DNA from: Climacteris rufus
Lineage: Eukaryota; Chordata; Aves; Passeriformes; Climacteridae
NCBI GenBank assembly: GCA_013398175.1
Contig: VZRZ01005482.1
Location: 1-64,000, forward strand
Direction of reading: 5' to 3'
DNA: 64,000 nucleotides
Each line of letters starts with the position of its first letter. Position 1 is the stretch's first letter. Positions 31,601 through 44,924 of the stretch are shown piece by piece. A program made the position numbers and the translations under genes. The notes below the pieces were generated by a model. It had not been told where the DNA came from. It saw only the letters and a list, made by a program, of their open reading frames with translations, and ran no database searches.

Positions 31601-34600
31601 CTGCCTCAGGCCACATTCAGTCTACAAATGAAATTGTTCTTGCTTAAACTTAGATCAGTTTAAAATCCAAAGAAGAACCTGCAGTAGACATGACATTGAG
31701 CTTTTCTTATTATGTCCCTTGTGTATCTAGTACCAGACATCTGTGCACGTCATTATATATGTATTTTTTCCTCTTAAGGTCTGTGGGGGACAAGACTCAT
31801 GGAAGAGAGCAACACCAGCAGAGAGCGGTACCTGAAAAGTGTTTTAAGGGAGCTGATCACATACATGATTTTCCTTGTGGTCCTGTGTGTCTGTAAGTAC
31901 TGTTCAGCACTAATGCACCCAGTTCTGTACTGTCTGCTTGCTGTGATTCCAGAATGAAGGTTGTTTGATGTGGGAGAAGCATAAATGGGCAGTGTCTAGG
32001 ACAGATACAGACACAGAACAAAGGAAAAGTGTAGTATGTTAAATATCTAGAGATCTTGCTAACCCATTAGGTTTTTTTAAAGTACTATCCTTTTGTGTTT
32101 TACACATAAGCAATAACTATAGGACAGTCTGGTCTGTGGTTTGGCCTGCCCTAGAAGAGAGCTTTCCAGAGCAGGCTAAATGCTGTGGGCAGTTCTTGTT
32201 CTCTTGTGGTTTGGAGAGTACATATTTAGAGAGAATCCAGGTATTGCACAGTCATGTGATACATTCCATGTGCCACAGCAGAAGTCTGTTCAAAATAGTT
32301 TTTGTTCTCTGGTTCCTAAAGAAAACACTTACTAAAGAAAACATTTATAAAATTTATAAATTTTATGGAATTGTCAAAACTGACAGTGATTTTTCAGTGT
32401 AGACCTAATCTTTCAGACTCCCCTGAGTTTTAGCCATAGAATGGTTTTAAGTATTTATAGGTGGTAACAATATCCATGCCAGAGACTATTGCCTCAAGCC
32501 ATCTTGGTTTTGTATGTGATTTTATAATTTATGCTCTGTGGTCCTCAGCCAAATGCACTTGGCTTAATAGTGTGAGGAAAAGGAGTAACACACAGTCATT
32601 TACTTTCTGTGAGGAGTATCTCTTAAAGGCACTGCATGTCTGGAGTGGAGTTTCGTTGCCTTACCCATGGCATTCCCAGTGCCATGCAGTATCCTGGTTG
32701 ACTGTCATGATCTGCTGAAGCAGAGCATAGATCTCCTGAGGCCTTAGTGCCATCTGTGTCCTATCTCCATGCATGCCTTGGACAGCATGCATGCTAAAAG
32801 TCACCTAAAAAGGCACTACCTGCCTCTCTTCAGGCTGCTGAGGAATGCCTTTGTGTTTCTTGAGGTTAGCTTTTTTGTGGAAGCATTAATAATAGAATGA
32901 GGTGTAGGAAGGAGAAGAGAGTATTTTGAACTGATTGATCAGTCTATTTCCACTGATTTTTGTATTTGAACCACAGCTGACAGATAAACACTGCTTGGTG
33001 TGAATTTTTGTTTTGAAGCTTAAAAATTCCACTACAAAATCTGCACAAGTACAACCTGATGTATTCAAAACAAACTACTTTTTTATTCTTCTTTTTTTTT
33101 TGTTCTCTTTCCCTCATTCCTTTATCTCTCATTCTTTGCCAAATCTTTTGCAGTGACTTATGGAACAGTGAGTTCCAGTATGTACTATTATACAAGGGTT
33201 ATGTCACAGCTTTTCCTGGAAACACCTGTGTCAAAAACGGAGAGAACTGATTTCAAAACTTTGTCCACGATGGATGACTTCTGGAAGGTAATTTAAAACC
33301 AAGTTTTTATATCTCTATTGCTCTGTTTTGCTTGTCCTGTCATGACCTGTAAATTTAACCTGCAGGATCTTATTTCATAACGTGGTAGGGTTTGTACATG
33401 AAGATCTATCTATGTGCACAATGTGAAAGCTAAGGAGCAAAGTAGGTCTTTAGTTTGTGAAAGTTTAGAACTCATGTAATGCTGGTGGGACAGGGTGGGG
33501 CAAGGTTGTGGGATGTCTTTGGAGGACAGTAAGAGTAAGGCCTTACATCAGAAAAATTATCAACTGCAGTTTTAACACCTCCATGGAATGAAGATCTATA
33601 AAAACAGTGCTGGCAACATGCAAACTAAAATTCTGGCATCCTCCCCAGTTCACAGAAGGCCCTTTGCTGGATGGTCTTTACTGGGAGATGTGGTACAACA
33701 ACAAAACCATGGCAGAAAACAAAAGCTTCATTTATTATGAGAACCTGCTCCTGGGGGTGCCTCGCATTCGGCAGCTGAAGGTCAGAAATGGTTCATGCTC
33801 CATACCTGAAGATTTAAAGGATGAAATCAAGGACTGCTATGATGTCTATTCTGTAGCTAATGAGGATACTGCTCCTTTTGGACTTCGAAATGGAACTGCG
33901 TACGTAGTACTCCTGTAGACACATATTCCTTTTTAATGTACATGTGACCCATCTATCTCAATTTTATTGGGTTAGTCAAAGGAACTTTGTAACTTCTTTC
34001 TGTGGGGGTGCATCAAAACTTTGTAGCAAACACCTCTTGAATTAAAGCATCTCTGAGTAACTGATACATGTTTTCTGGTCAGGTTTTGTTGGTGTCTGTT
34101 TTGTTAATCGTAAGCAGAAGGTGGAAAGACCAACGTGCTGTGTTTCACTTATTTCTGAACTAGGTGGACATACACCAGTGAGAAAGATTTGAATGGGAGC
34201 AGCCACTGGGGCTTGATTGCCACATACAGTGGGGCTGGTTATTACCAAGACCTCTCCAGGACCAGAGAAGTGACAGCTTTGCAGATTGCTAGTCTGAAGA
34301 AGAACCTGTGGCTGGACAGAGGGACCAGAGCAGCTTTCATTGATTTCTCTGTATACAATGCAAACATCAACCTATTCTGTGTTGTCAGGTATGAACAGAA
34401 CCATGACAGTGTTCAGTTTTACAATGTGGCTTGTAGGCTTGGGTTTGTAGGCTTGTGATTGCTTTGTTTTGGGGACAGGGGTAAGTGTAGGTTTTGTGTA
34501 AAAAAGACAGACAACTGAAGTGTCATCCCTCCCTGTCAAAGAAGTGAGACTCCTCATGGAGTCTGTTCTGGCTTTCCTGGTGCTGCTTGGGTGCAGCTTG

Positions 34601-37600
34601 TAGGAGGCTTCTCTAGTGAGTTGGCTAAATCAAGTAAATACATGGATATACAGCATGAAACAGGCACAGATGAAAACAAATCTGTCTCTGTTTCCTTGCT
34701 GTTCCTGAAATGCTTTGAGTTTTTGTCAAAATGAATGCAGTCACATTTGAAAATTCTGTGTGGTGTCTTCTCTGAATCATATGTGGGCTTGTTTCCATTA
34801 TTTAAATAATTATGTAAATAAACTCAGGCATCTTCTAGTAATGCTTCTCATCAATTCTGGTTAAATTAAATTTTTTTCATACTTTTTTTAAAATTCAGGT
34901 TGTTAGTGGAGTTTCCAGCGACTGGAGGCCTTGTTACATCTTGGCAGTTTCAGCCAGTGAGGCTGATTCATTACATCTCCACTTTTGATTTTTTCCTGGC
35001 AGCCTGTGAAATGTCCTTCTGTCTTTTTGTTCTGTATTATATGGTGGAAGAGATCTTAGAAATTCGCATTCACAGACTGTGCTACTTCAGAAGTCTTTGG
35101 AATTGCCTTGATATCCTTATCATTGTGGTGAGTAACCTTTGTCATAAGGCTGAAATTACTTTCTGAAATGCACTTTGTGGGAGGCATTAATTACTCAGTG
35201 TTCCTGTTGTGGGTTAAAGGGATAGGGCCATCATTAAGAAGGATATTTACAAACCCTTAGGCTATTCAGTGTGAATAAGACAATTTTAGTCTGTGTTGCG
35301 ATGTTGGTGTGTTTTGCAAAGTTGGTTTTTCTGTCTTCAGTGGTTTCAACCTTTGCATCCTAGTTCAAAGTTAGAGTATTTGTCCATCATGTTTTTTCAC
35401 AGTTTATGTTTATAGAGACATAGCCATTGTCATAAGTGTTAAACTTGCCCTCTCTTCTGCATATGTGATACAGACTATTGCACTGGCTTTCAAGTAAGAA
35501 AATAAGCTGCTTTAAAGAAGTGTTTTCCATTTTGAGGAATGGGACTGGGATTTGAATATATTTGCAAAGAACCACAAAGAGATTTGTTGTGATATTAAAT
35601 ACTCACCAGCTAATACCAAGTTTGAAGAAGTGTCTTGAAATTGTAGAGTGCTAGCAGCTGTCAGGGCTGCTTTCTTGGTTAAGTGGACAGTGTTGCATAT
35701 CAATAATCTTAGTGTACCAGAATATATGTGCTGTGGATTTAAAGCTGCATAATATAATTCTCTCTGGACTCATATCAACTTGTGCTTACCAAAAGTATAC
35801 AAAGCCAGAAGTGCTGAAACAGTTCCAGCCCCACACTTGTTTTGTATCTTCAGGCTTGGATGAATTCAAAGGTTTCAAGTCTTGAAGTTAATATTTGTAA
35901 CCCAAAGAAATCATGTTTGCATCACAGTGCTTTGTAAATGAAAGGCTGTTTAGGTGGATGTTTACATGAACTGTGTGCTGTTTGTTACACTTAATGGTGG
36001 GGTCAGGGAAAAGGTGCTTCGCTGTTACAGCTGGTGAAGAGTATTCAAGTGCCAGTGTGAAAGTCAGTTCAGACAAGGGGTCAAAATTCTGTTTATACCT
36101 TCCTGAGGGGCACTGTTTAAATGTAGGATTATGTACTTATGGTTCTCTCTATATGGTGTTCACTTACACTAATGAACAGCACATTTGCAGAGGTCAGACC
36201 AAGAAACCTGTATGGTAAAACTGCAGCTTCTCTACAGTTGCTTGTTCTGGGCAATACTGGTCAGTCTATGCTCTGGAGAAACTGTAGTGCCTTTTGGCTA
36301 CTGCTGTCTTTCTGCTTTTTACTCTTTTTCACCTTTGTCTTTTTAAGTTGTCATATTCCCTTCCTTGTATTTTCTCCTCTGTGACAGCTTCACTTTTCTG
36401 AGCCTGCTAGGTGTCACTCTCATCTTGTTCTTCAACTGTGGCAAGGAAATAACTTCTAAATCTTCTCACTCCCAGACTACCTGTCTGTAGTCCAGGACTA
36501 CAATGGTTTTCTTGGGAAATGTATTTCCTGACATATTAAGAAATTTATGGTTTGAATCGCACCTCAAACAGCACCAACTGGGCTGTTAAATCACTCCTGA
36601 CTGAAAGGTGGTGAAACCTGGCCCACTGCAGCTGCCTGGCCCAAAGCACTCCTGGATTGGTGATCAGTGAGATGGACCCTGAAGGACTGCAAGAAACTTC
36701 TGTCAGTGATTTTATTTTTTTTCCCCTGTGTTCTGTGCAATCTCTGGATGATATTTTCGTTAGAAACTTTAGCTTTGTAGTTAGGAAATCTTGAAAACAG
36801 TATTATTTGCTTTTACTTAAAGCTCACTTTATGTAAGTGCTACAAATAACATGAAGTTCCTCATATCTTAACTTTGTCTAACATATGTGGCTCAAACAAG
36901 TTGATTTAAAATCCTAACCACCTTTTGTAAATTTGTGTGTTTCTTTTGTACTCAGCTCTCTGTGGTAGCTATAGGAATTAGCATCTATAGGACATCAACT
37001 GTTGATATGCTCTTGAAGAAGCTGCTGGAAGATCAGAACTCATTCCCCAATTTTGAACCTCTGGCGTATTGGCAAATGCAGTTCAACAACATTGCTGCAG
37101 TCACGGTTTTTTTTGTCTGGATCAAGGTAACTCCAAGACACACCTTATTCTAACATTAGAATGTGATCAGTGTTCTGGGTTTCATGTGATGCACTATTTG
37201 AGGTTTAGCCGTGTTTCTCCCAAGGTCAGATCAGTCAGTCACTTTCTCTCCTGTGAGAAAGTCAGAACTTAAGGGTAGCTTCTTACAGATGAAAAGCAAA
37301 GTTGTAATTTCCCACAGGTTTAGTCAGCTCTTGTTTAAGTCTAGAAGATGTAGTCAGTGCTAGTGTTTTGTCAGCAGACACGTTAAGAAGTATTTTTATT
37401 ATTCCTCAATTGATAAGTCAGTAATTCTTACTGGGTACTGCTCTGTCTCCAGTCACGTTCAGTAAGACATCTCATGTAAAAGGCTGGAGAGCAATTGTGT
37501 TAAGAAATTGTCTTCCTTGTTTTTACAGTTTTTTTCCTTTTTTTTTTTCAACAGCTTTTCAAATTTGTCAACTTCAACAGAACAATGAGTCAGTTATCCA

Positions 37601-40600
37601 CCACCATGTCTCGCTGTGTCAAAGATGTCATTGGCTTTGCCATTATGTTTTTTATTATTTTCTTGGCATATGCTCAGTTGGCCTATCTTGTCTTTGGCAC
37701 TCAAATTGATGACTTCAGCACTTTCCAGGACTGCATGTAAGTACAGGTATAAAAAATGCAAAGAAGATCTCAGTACATTGGTAAAGGGATCTGGTTGCCT
37801 TATCAGAGGCAAATCCTGTGACATTCACCTAAACAGATAAGCTGCAGGCCAACCACTGTTCATGTAGCCTGTTGCAAATACATTTTTATCTCTATGTTTT
37901 TGCTGTGAGATTAAAAATATGCTGTAGTCAGAGCAGTGGACTAAAAATGGCAGGGTTTGGTTGGTGGTTTTACAGCAGTTGGCCACATTCCTGGATGAGG
38001 CAGTGATTCTGTGTTCAGTGGTTAAATGCTTGTTGAAATGTTGGATGCATAATAAGGCTGTGTTCCTGATAGTGTTCAAATTTGCATGACTCAAACATTA
38101 GCCAGTCATAAAATTTGTAAGTATCTGTTGGAATCCAGGAGAGAGATAGGACTTTATATAAAGTTGTTAATCATTATTTCCTTGATTGATTTGGTACAAC
38201 ATAACCTGATTATAAACAGGTTGTTCAGTCACTGAATTCCCCCGCCCCCTTACATTGGGGTGGTGTTGCAAAGAGTTTCTTGTGGAGAAGTGAAGGAACT
38301 TGAAATATGCTGATGGTGCTATAAAGTGCCAAGCCTCTTCCAGCTTAGAGGGAGAGGTTTGTGAGAGAGATGGCAGTGGGTCTCAAAGCTTCACAGTGGT
38401 ACTTACTGTTTTGCTCTGCTTCCTGTTGCCCCCATTATCAGTTGTGACCAAAAGGCAGAATTAACCACTCTGGTTTTGTTCTGTGTTTGTGGCACCTGAG
38501 TTTGGTTATCAAAGCCTAGAGATGGGCTTGGTGAAGTGGTTATTGCAGTGGCTGATAAAGTGTTACAGTATTGCAGACTTCTGCTGCCCTTCAGTCACAC
38601 TGCTAGAATAAAATAGTTTGGGAATCCTTGTGCAGCTCCAATAATGTTTTCTTCAACTCCTGGATGTGTTTTGTTTTTTAAGATTTACTCAGTTCCGCAT
38701 TATTTTGGGAGACTTCAACTTCACAGAGGTTGAAGAAGCTAATCGAATTTTGGGACCCATTTATTTCACTACATTTGTGTTCTTTATGTTCTTCATTCTT
38801 TTGGTATGTACCCGTTGCTTATGTGGGGTGGGACAGTGGCTATTTTTACATCTCTTTTTCTTTGATTCCTCCTTCTACTTGGGGCTTTTTCTGATAATGG
38901 TGGGTGTATGGCCCAAGTAAGGGCCTGACTGTTACTTGGCTGGTCGCTACACTTTCATTTTTTTCTTCATTTAAAATTGATTTGCACTGTTTGCTATTTC
39001 CATGTAGTGCTCCACATTGTGGGGTTTAAATTTTTTTTAAATTATTATTATTGTGAAGAATTTTATTTCTAAAATCTGAAAGGTACCTGGTTGACATACA
39101 CAGCAAGGCTGTATCTTCTGGTGAAAAGTAGCTGTGCTGTTCCATAAAGGCTCTTGGTTCATAAAGTGCTCTAATATGTGTCTGGCTGTGTTTGCAACAG
39201 CCTGGTTCTTGCATGCAACACACAGCTTTGCTTGCCAGAAGAGCCTGGTTAATCAGCAGTGCAGCAGCTTTCAGAGGTGCAGGTTTGCCTTAAAACTGTA
39301 CAGCAGTCCTGCATCATCAAAACTTTACAAGTTATTTAAAGGTCCTTGTGTTTAGTGCAGCTTTTTATTATTATTTGAGATGAGGAGAAATGGCATTCAG
39401 ATGTAAGTTGCGGGAAAATACTTCATCTTGGATGCTCACTAGTAAGGAAGCAGAGAATTTTAAGTGTTCAGTGAGATGGTCCAGTAATCAATGGGAAAAT
39501 AACATATGAGTCACTGGCCAAATTACACATAAAGCAGGTTTTGTATTTGCTTTGTAGCACCTCACAAATTCCAGAGGAACAGAGTCTAGTGTCCATCAAG
39601 GGAAAGAAATACTTTTTTTTCTAGGGCAGCAGAAAAGCACTGGACTGTGAAGTCAGAGCAGATTATCCAAAATACTCACTATAATTTGTGTGATTATTAA
39701 TATCTGTACAACCTCTCATTGGGCCTGAGTAATATTGATGTCCTTGAGACCAGTCTGAGACCTGGAAATTAACTTTGGGAAGATGGGCAGAAAACACCAA
39801 CTCTTAATGTTGGGCAAAATAGCAAAAAATAACAAAATAGTCAGTAGTCAAGTTACCTCTTACTTCCCTGGTGTTGGGCAGGGATGCATCAAGATTAGCA
39901 CTGCAAGGTTGTGTTCCAAAACATGTTTTTTAAGTCCACGAGGAAACAGAAGCTAACACTGCCTTTCTGCATTGAGTGTGCAGTAAATTTAGTAATTCTT
40001 TTTGAACATGAATGTCCAATTTACAGTTCAGTTGTGTTTGCTCCATGCCCAGCAGGAACCTTTCAGTAACAACAGCATGGCTTGAGTAAGTGACATGCTT
40101 GGCACAGGATTAGTGAGACCAGTGTTTTCTCCTTTCTCTGAAAAAACAACCAAGCTCTTTTCAGAGTTGATGCCACACATGCCAAGTGCCTGATTTTAAG
40201 CTTTTTGGTTTTATCTTTAGTCTGAAATGCAAGCAAAGCTGTAAGTGGATAAAAACCTTTTGTTTGTGCTGATTATTACATGATGAATAGTTAACTTGAT
40301 TCCTCAGGCATTTTTGTTGCCAGCTGTGTTGCCTGGATTAATTCTCAGTTGTAACCTGCATAAGTTTGGCCTTGCAGGTAATATAATATTAAACAGGCAT
40401 GGTTACTGCCACTGCTGTGTGTAAGTGTGAACCCTCTCTTAAAAGTAAAGTTCTGTTAATAACCAGTAATTTGGTTAAAAGTTGTTATACTGCAGCACAT
40501 CCTATTTCAATGTCAAGCTCTGGATGTTAGTTGCTTTTTAAATAGCTTGCCATTTTCTTCTGGCCTTTTGAAACAAAAATCATGTATAGGTCTGCACCTG

Positions 40601-43600
40601 GAGGCCATAGGAGTAGCAGTGCTCAGTCTTGTTGAAATTTCAGATTTCAACATTTTTGTTTTTTCTTACAAACAGAACATGTTTTTGGCCATTATCAATG
40701 ATACTTACTCTGAAGTCAAATCAGATATGGCACAGCAGAAGGCAGAAATGGAACTGTCTGACCTTATCAGAAAGGTAAATATAAAGGTTTTTTTTTTGTT
40801 TAGAATATTATTTCTTATGTCTGAACTTACTTCATAAAACGCTTTCTAAACCATACAAAGTAAAGCTGGCAGCACCTCATGAGAATACATATTTCAGTTA
40901 AAATAAATAAATCTGAGCTGAGTGTAAATTAAATGAGTGAAAACTTCCCCTCACAATGTATTTTACTCACCTGAGACTTTCCTCAAATGATCAGCCTACT
41001 AAATATGACATAGGATTTGTCTGTCTAGGTATGTACAGAAACACTGAACTGATATTAAACTGGTGTTTGGTACAGTCACTGAATTCAGAATTACTTCATT
41101 TCAGGCAATAAGGTGAGGCAAATCTCAGATAATGTGTTGGGAGCTCTCAGAAGCAGCTGTCAGTAAGGTTGTTGAATACAAATATAAGAGCCTGACTTGA
41201 ATCCTAGTTTAGGAAAAACATGTGCACACGCATTTGCTCTGGCATGGATGTGGGGCTGTACCATGGTCAGAAATGTCTAAGCCCATACTCAGCATGACCA
41301 GGAACTCAACAAGTTTCCAGGTGTTAAGTTATTAAAACAGAACAAAGACAAATGTAAAGTGCTACTTTTTGTTGGATGAGGGTTCTTTTAAAAGGCATTC
41401 CTACAACTGAAGAATGAGAGAAAGGCAAAATGACCACAGAAGTTGTACCTGTTATGTCATCATTATCTAAAAATGCCAGTAGCTGCCAAAGGTGTTTCAC
41501 TGGGACAAAAGAATCCATTCCTACTGGCCTACAGTGCAAATTGAATGATGACAGCCTTACTGCAAAGGTATTTCAATGCTGAAATAAAGATGGGTAAACT
41601 GAAGGAAAAAACAGATTGTTTCAGGACTTTTGGAACACATTGAATGATAACGTACAGTAGCTGATTTTTGTAATCAAAAAAGTTATTAGAAATCCATCAT
41701 GTTTCATGGCAAACCACAAAACATCGCTTCTTCTTTTAGGGCTACAACAAAGCCATGATCAAGCTTAAATTGAAGAAAACTACTGTTGATGACATCTCTG
41801 AAAGTCTGAGGCAAGGTGGAGGAAAACTAAATTTTGATGAACTCCGGCAAGATCTAAAAGGGTAAGGGAGTTGTTACTTCTGACCCTGAATAGTATCCCC
41901 AGAGACATGTGGTGTTAAGTTTTTGATGTGATTTTTCTCTAGCAAAAGTATGCTAATAAATAGCTATGTAAACTATGCTAATGTGAATAAAGAGTACTTT
42001 TCTCTGCACTATGGCTGGTGTTGCTGCATTGGAGCAGCATCCTACACCACAGAAAGGATTTGGACCTCTGGGTACCAACCTCCTTGAATTTCTGTGTTCT
42101 GGGGTAAAAAGCTCAGAGGAAGCAAAAATCTAAGGTCTTTGAGAAAATGGTAATATTTCTGTCAGACCACTGCAGGAGTTTGTAAGCAGGCAGGAGTCCA
42201 AGGAAAGGGAATAAATCAAAGAGGTATAGAAGGGATGATAGTGAAGGAGGAAGGTGCATGGTAGGGGAGATTGGTGCTTTAACTAATGAAAGTTGAGGAC
42301 TGAGGGGGTTTTATCAGTGCTGTGAATTTATAGGCAATGCTGGGATCAGTCTTGTCTTTGTCTTGGGTATGAAAATCTGTCTGAAGCGAGATGTCTTCAC
42401 AAAGTTCTTTCACCATCTGAAAAATTGAAAGTAAGGGAATTGCTTTTACTGTCTCCTCAGGAAGGGGCACACAGATGCAGAGATTGAAGCAATATTTACC
42501 AAATATGACCAGGATGGGGACCAGGAATTGACAGAGCATGAACATCAGCAGATGAGAGATGACCTGGAGAAAGAGAGGGTGAGCTTATTATTGGGAGTGG
42601 TGTGTCACCAGCATTGTCTGCCAGCCTGCTCCTTGTGCTGGTTCCAACCTCAGAAGATTCCTCTTTTCCCTTCATATTTACCATCATCCCTTGACTCTCT
42701 GAGCAGAACTCCAAAAAGGCACAGGGGAGCTGATGGAGGGCAGGAGGTCTTTGACCTTGGCATCACCATCCCTCATGTATGGGTGGAAGTTTTTTACATC
42801 TTCTCCCTCTCTCTCTGGCTTGTGTTTTCACAAAGGAGGATCTGGACCTGGATAGGAGTTCTCTGCCACGTCCTCTGAGCAGCCGCAGCTTCCCCCGGAG
42901 CCTGGATGACTCGGAGGAGGATGAGGATGAAGACAGTGGACACAGCTCCAGGAGGAGGGGCAGCAGCTCTAGTGGGGTTTCCTATGAAGAATTCCAAGTG
43001 TAAGTTTATCCTTCTGAGGGGGACAAATCTTCCTGGTGGGTTTTGGGTTTATTTTTCTCCTTGTGAGTTTTCCTCTTTATGTTATTCTCTCCTGTAAGTC
43101 TGAGTATTAATCAAATTATTAATTAAAGCAAGTGTTATTTTTTTTATGGTGCATAAGTCACTTCTTTTAATAGCTTTCAAATAATATCTGAACTTGAAGT
43201 GCCTTAGAGAGCCTTATGGGAATTGGTTAGAAAAAGGAAAATCAGAACAAACAAAGGAAAAAAAAAACCAGCAACAAAACCTCAGTCCTTAAAACCCTGT
43301 CATTGAAAAGTCAGAGAAAAGGGTCATGTTATAATAATGCCAGAAGACTTTGCTGGTTTTTTAAGTAGTAACACCTCAAGGTTATTTTAGGTTCAATGAG
43401 AACTTAATTGTTGTTTTTAGTAAGATTAAGTTACTTGTATTTTGTCTGAGATGATAGCTCTCCATATTAATTAATTACAGCTACACTAGCTGAATAAAGA
43501 ATTGTGTAACTGGAACCAACACATTTCGAGGATGATGCCCTAAAAGCAGTGAAAGCAGAGTACAATATATTCTTCTTTTCCCACGTGTTTTGCTCTTGTT

Positions 43601-44924
43601 TTACCTTCTTGCTCTGGTGTGCTTTGTCCCTCCTGGACAGTAGGGCTGGTTTATGGGAAGTCAGGTGTGTTCTGGGATAACAGCAGTGTCTCATCCTTGT
43701 CTGCTCTGTGTGTTGACCTGCTAGAACGGTGCTGACTGGGCAGTGTCAGAGTCACTGAAGCTCCCACTTGTTGCCCTCAGACTCATGAGGCGGGTGGATC
43801 GCATGGAGCATTCCATCGGCAGCATCGTCTCCAAGATCGATGCCGTGATTGTGAAGCTGGAAGCCATGGAGAGGGCCAAGCTGAAGAGGAGAGATGTGTT
43901 GGGAAGGCTGTTAGATGGAGTGACAGAGGTAAGAAACCCACTGTCTGGCCATGTCCTGCATGGTTTCCTTGCTGTTAGCACTTCTTCCTACTGCTTGCCT
44001 TGGCAGGATTGAAGGAGTGGTGGTAAAGATGAGGTGGGTGCTTTGGCAGTGGGCAAATAATTTCAGTTACATGTTAGAAAAACAGGAAATTTAAAACATG
44101 AAATTTTGGGGACGTCATCCAAGCTATGACAGATATGACAACCTGTCTTGTAGTAGGCCTGTGTCACCCTTTAAACCTGTGATCTGGACAGTAGTGTTCA
44201 GTAGCAGCTGAAGTAGCTAGTTTATTCCTTGGTGCCTGTTGGGATTAATACAATATTTTTTATGGACTGGTCTGTTAATGTCTGGGGGATCCAGCCCAGC
44301 AGGCCCAGCCTGCTCTTATTTTCCTGTGCTGCTTCTGGGATTGTGTGTGGCAGGTGGGAGCAGGTCCCTTCTGTCACCAGGGTTACCTGACTTCTGTTGC
44401 TTCCCCTTTCGCCTACTGTTTCTTGAGGGCTCTTTGGACGTGGCCAGCGGGAAGAACGTGTTATTTCTGTGGATGCGAAAATCTGCCAGCTGGAATACAA
44501 ACTGCACTTTCCTAAGTGAAGGTGGCAACCTGGGCATTTCACCAGTGGAAATAAAACAATTTCCTGTGGTAGCTGTGTTTCTCCATTAGCTACAGGAAGT
44601 ATTCGAGTGGCATCAGAATTTCCCATGGTTGGGTAGGGTTTTGCCTGGACTGCAGCTGTGCTTCCAGCTTGTGTCTTTTTCTGCATTTAGGATGAAAGGC
44701 TGGGCCGGGAGAGCGAAATGCACAGGGAGCAGATGGAGCGGCTGGTGCGGGAGGAGCTGGAGCGCTGGGAGTCGGACGACACGGCCTCCCAGATGAGCCA
44801 TCGCCTGGGAACGCCGCTGGGCCTCCACGGCCAGCCCCGCTCCAGGAGCTCCCGGCCCTCTTCCTCCCAGTCAGATGGTGTGGATGCAGGAGGAGGAAGT
44901 GGGGGGAACAACATCCATGTGTAG
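25602..44924 (+). CDS. PKD2: Polycystin-2 (TRPP cation channel); start hidden in assembly gap
   Basis: Exon 1 (visible from 25602 to 25693) is followed by 31779-31892, 33154-33287, 33649-33899, 34164-34388, 34899-35127, 36956-37126, 37555-37736, 38683-38803, 40676-40774, 41740-41861, 42461-42578, 42836-42999, 43781-43928 and 44691-44924, all with GT-AG introns and consistent phases. Exons 2-15 encode 770 residues, as in human. S1 is in exon 2. The extracellular polycystin (TOP) domain is in exons 3-5 with five N-glycosylation sequons. S2-S4 lie in exons 6-7, S5 in exon 8, the pore with filter LGD in exon 9 (LGDFNFTEVEEANR) and S6 in exons 9-10. One EF-hand loop (DQDGDQELTEHE) is in exon 12, the acidic Ser region SLDDSEEDEDEDSGHSS in exon 13, and the coiled coil in exons 14-15; the protein ends NIHV. 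Family role: Ca2+-permeable channel of primary cilia and ER, partner of polycystin-1. The N-terminal ciliary-targeting region cannot be seen because of the gap. Confidence 0.97.
26014..26275 (+). mobile_element. CR1 LINE 3' end in PKD2 intron 1 (sense)
   Basis: The sequence runs from TTGTTGGACATTAGGAGGAA through GGTCTGCCCAGGGAGGTGAT and AGAGGTCTTTTCCAACCTAATTC to a degenerate terminal repeat of ATTCTTTGAT/ATTCTATGAT type. These are the conserved 3' UTR and octamer-like tail of CR1. It is 5'-truncated. Confidence 0.9.
26280..31770. other. Rest of PKD2 intron 1; no gene seen
   Basis: AT-rich intron sequence with no supported exon. A TA/TATG-rich low-complexity stretch lies at about 29396-29480. 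The other PKD2 introns likewise show only short unsupported open frames. Confidence 0.6.
29396..29480. repeat. TATG/TATA-rich low-complexity stretch
   Basis: Alternating TATATG, CATATA and TGTATG words with little other sequence, in PKD2 intron 1. Probably a decayed purine-pyrimidine microsatellite. Confidence 0.5.

Noticed and set aside
44222..44686. Minus-strand open frame of 154 codons in PKD2 intron 14
   Set aside because: Antisense within an intron, with no domain or splice support.
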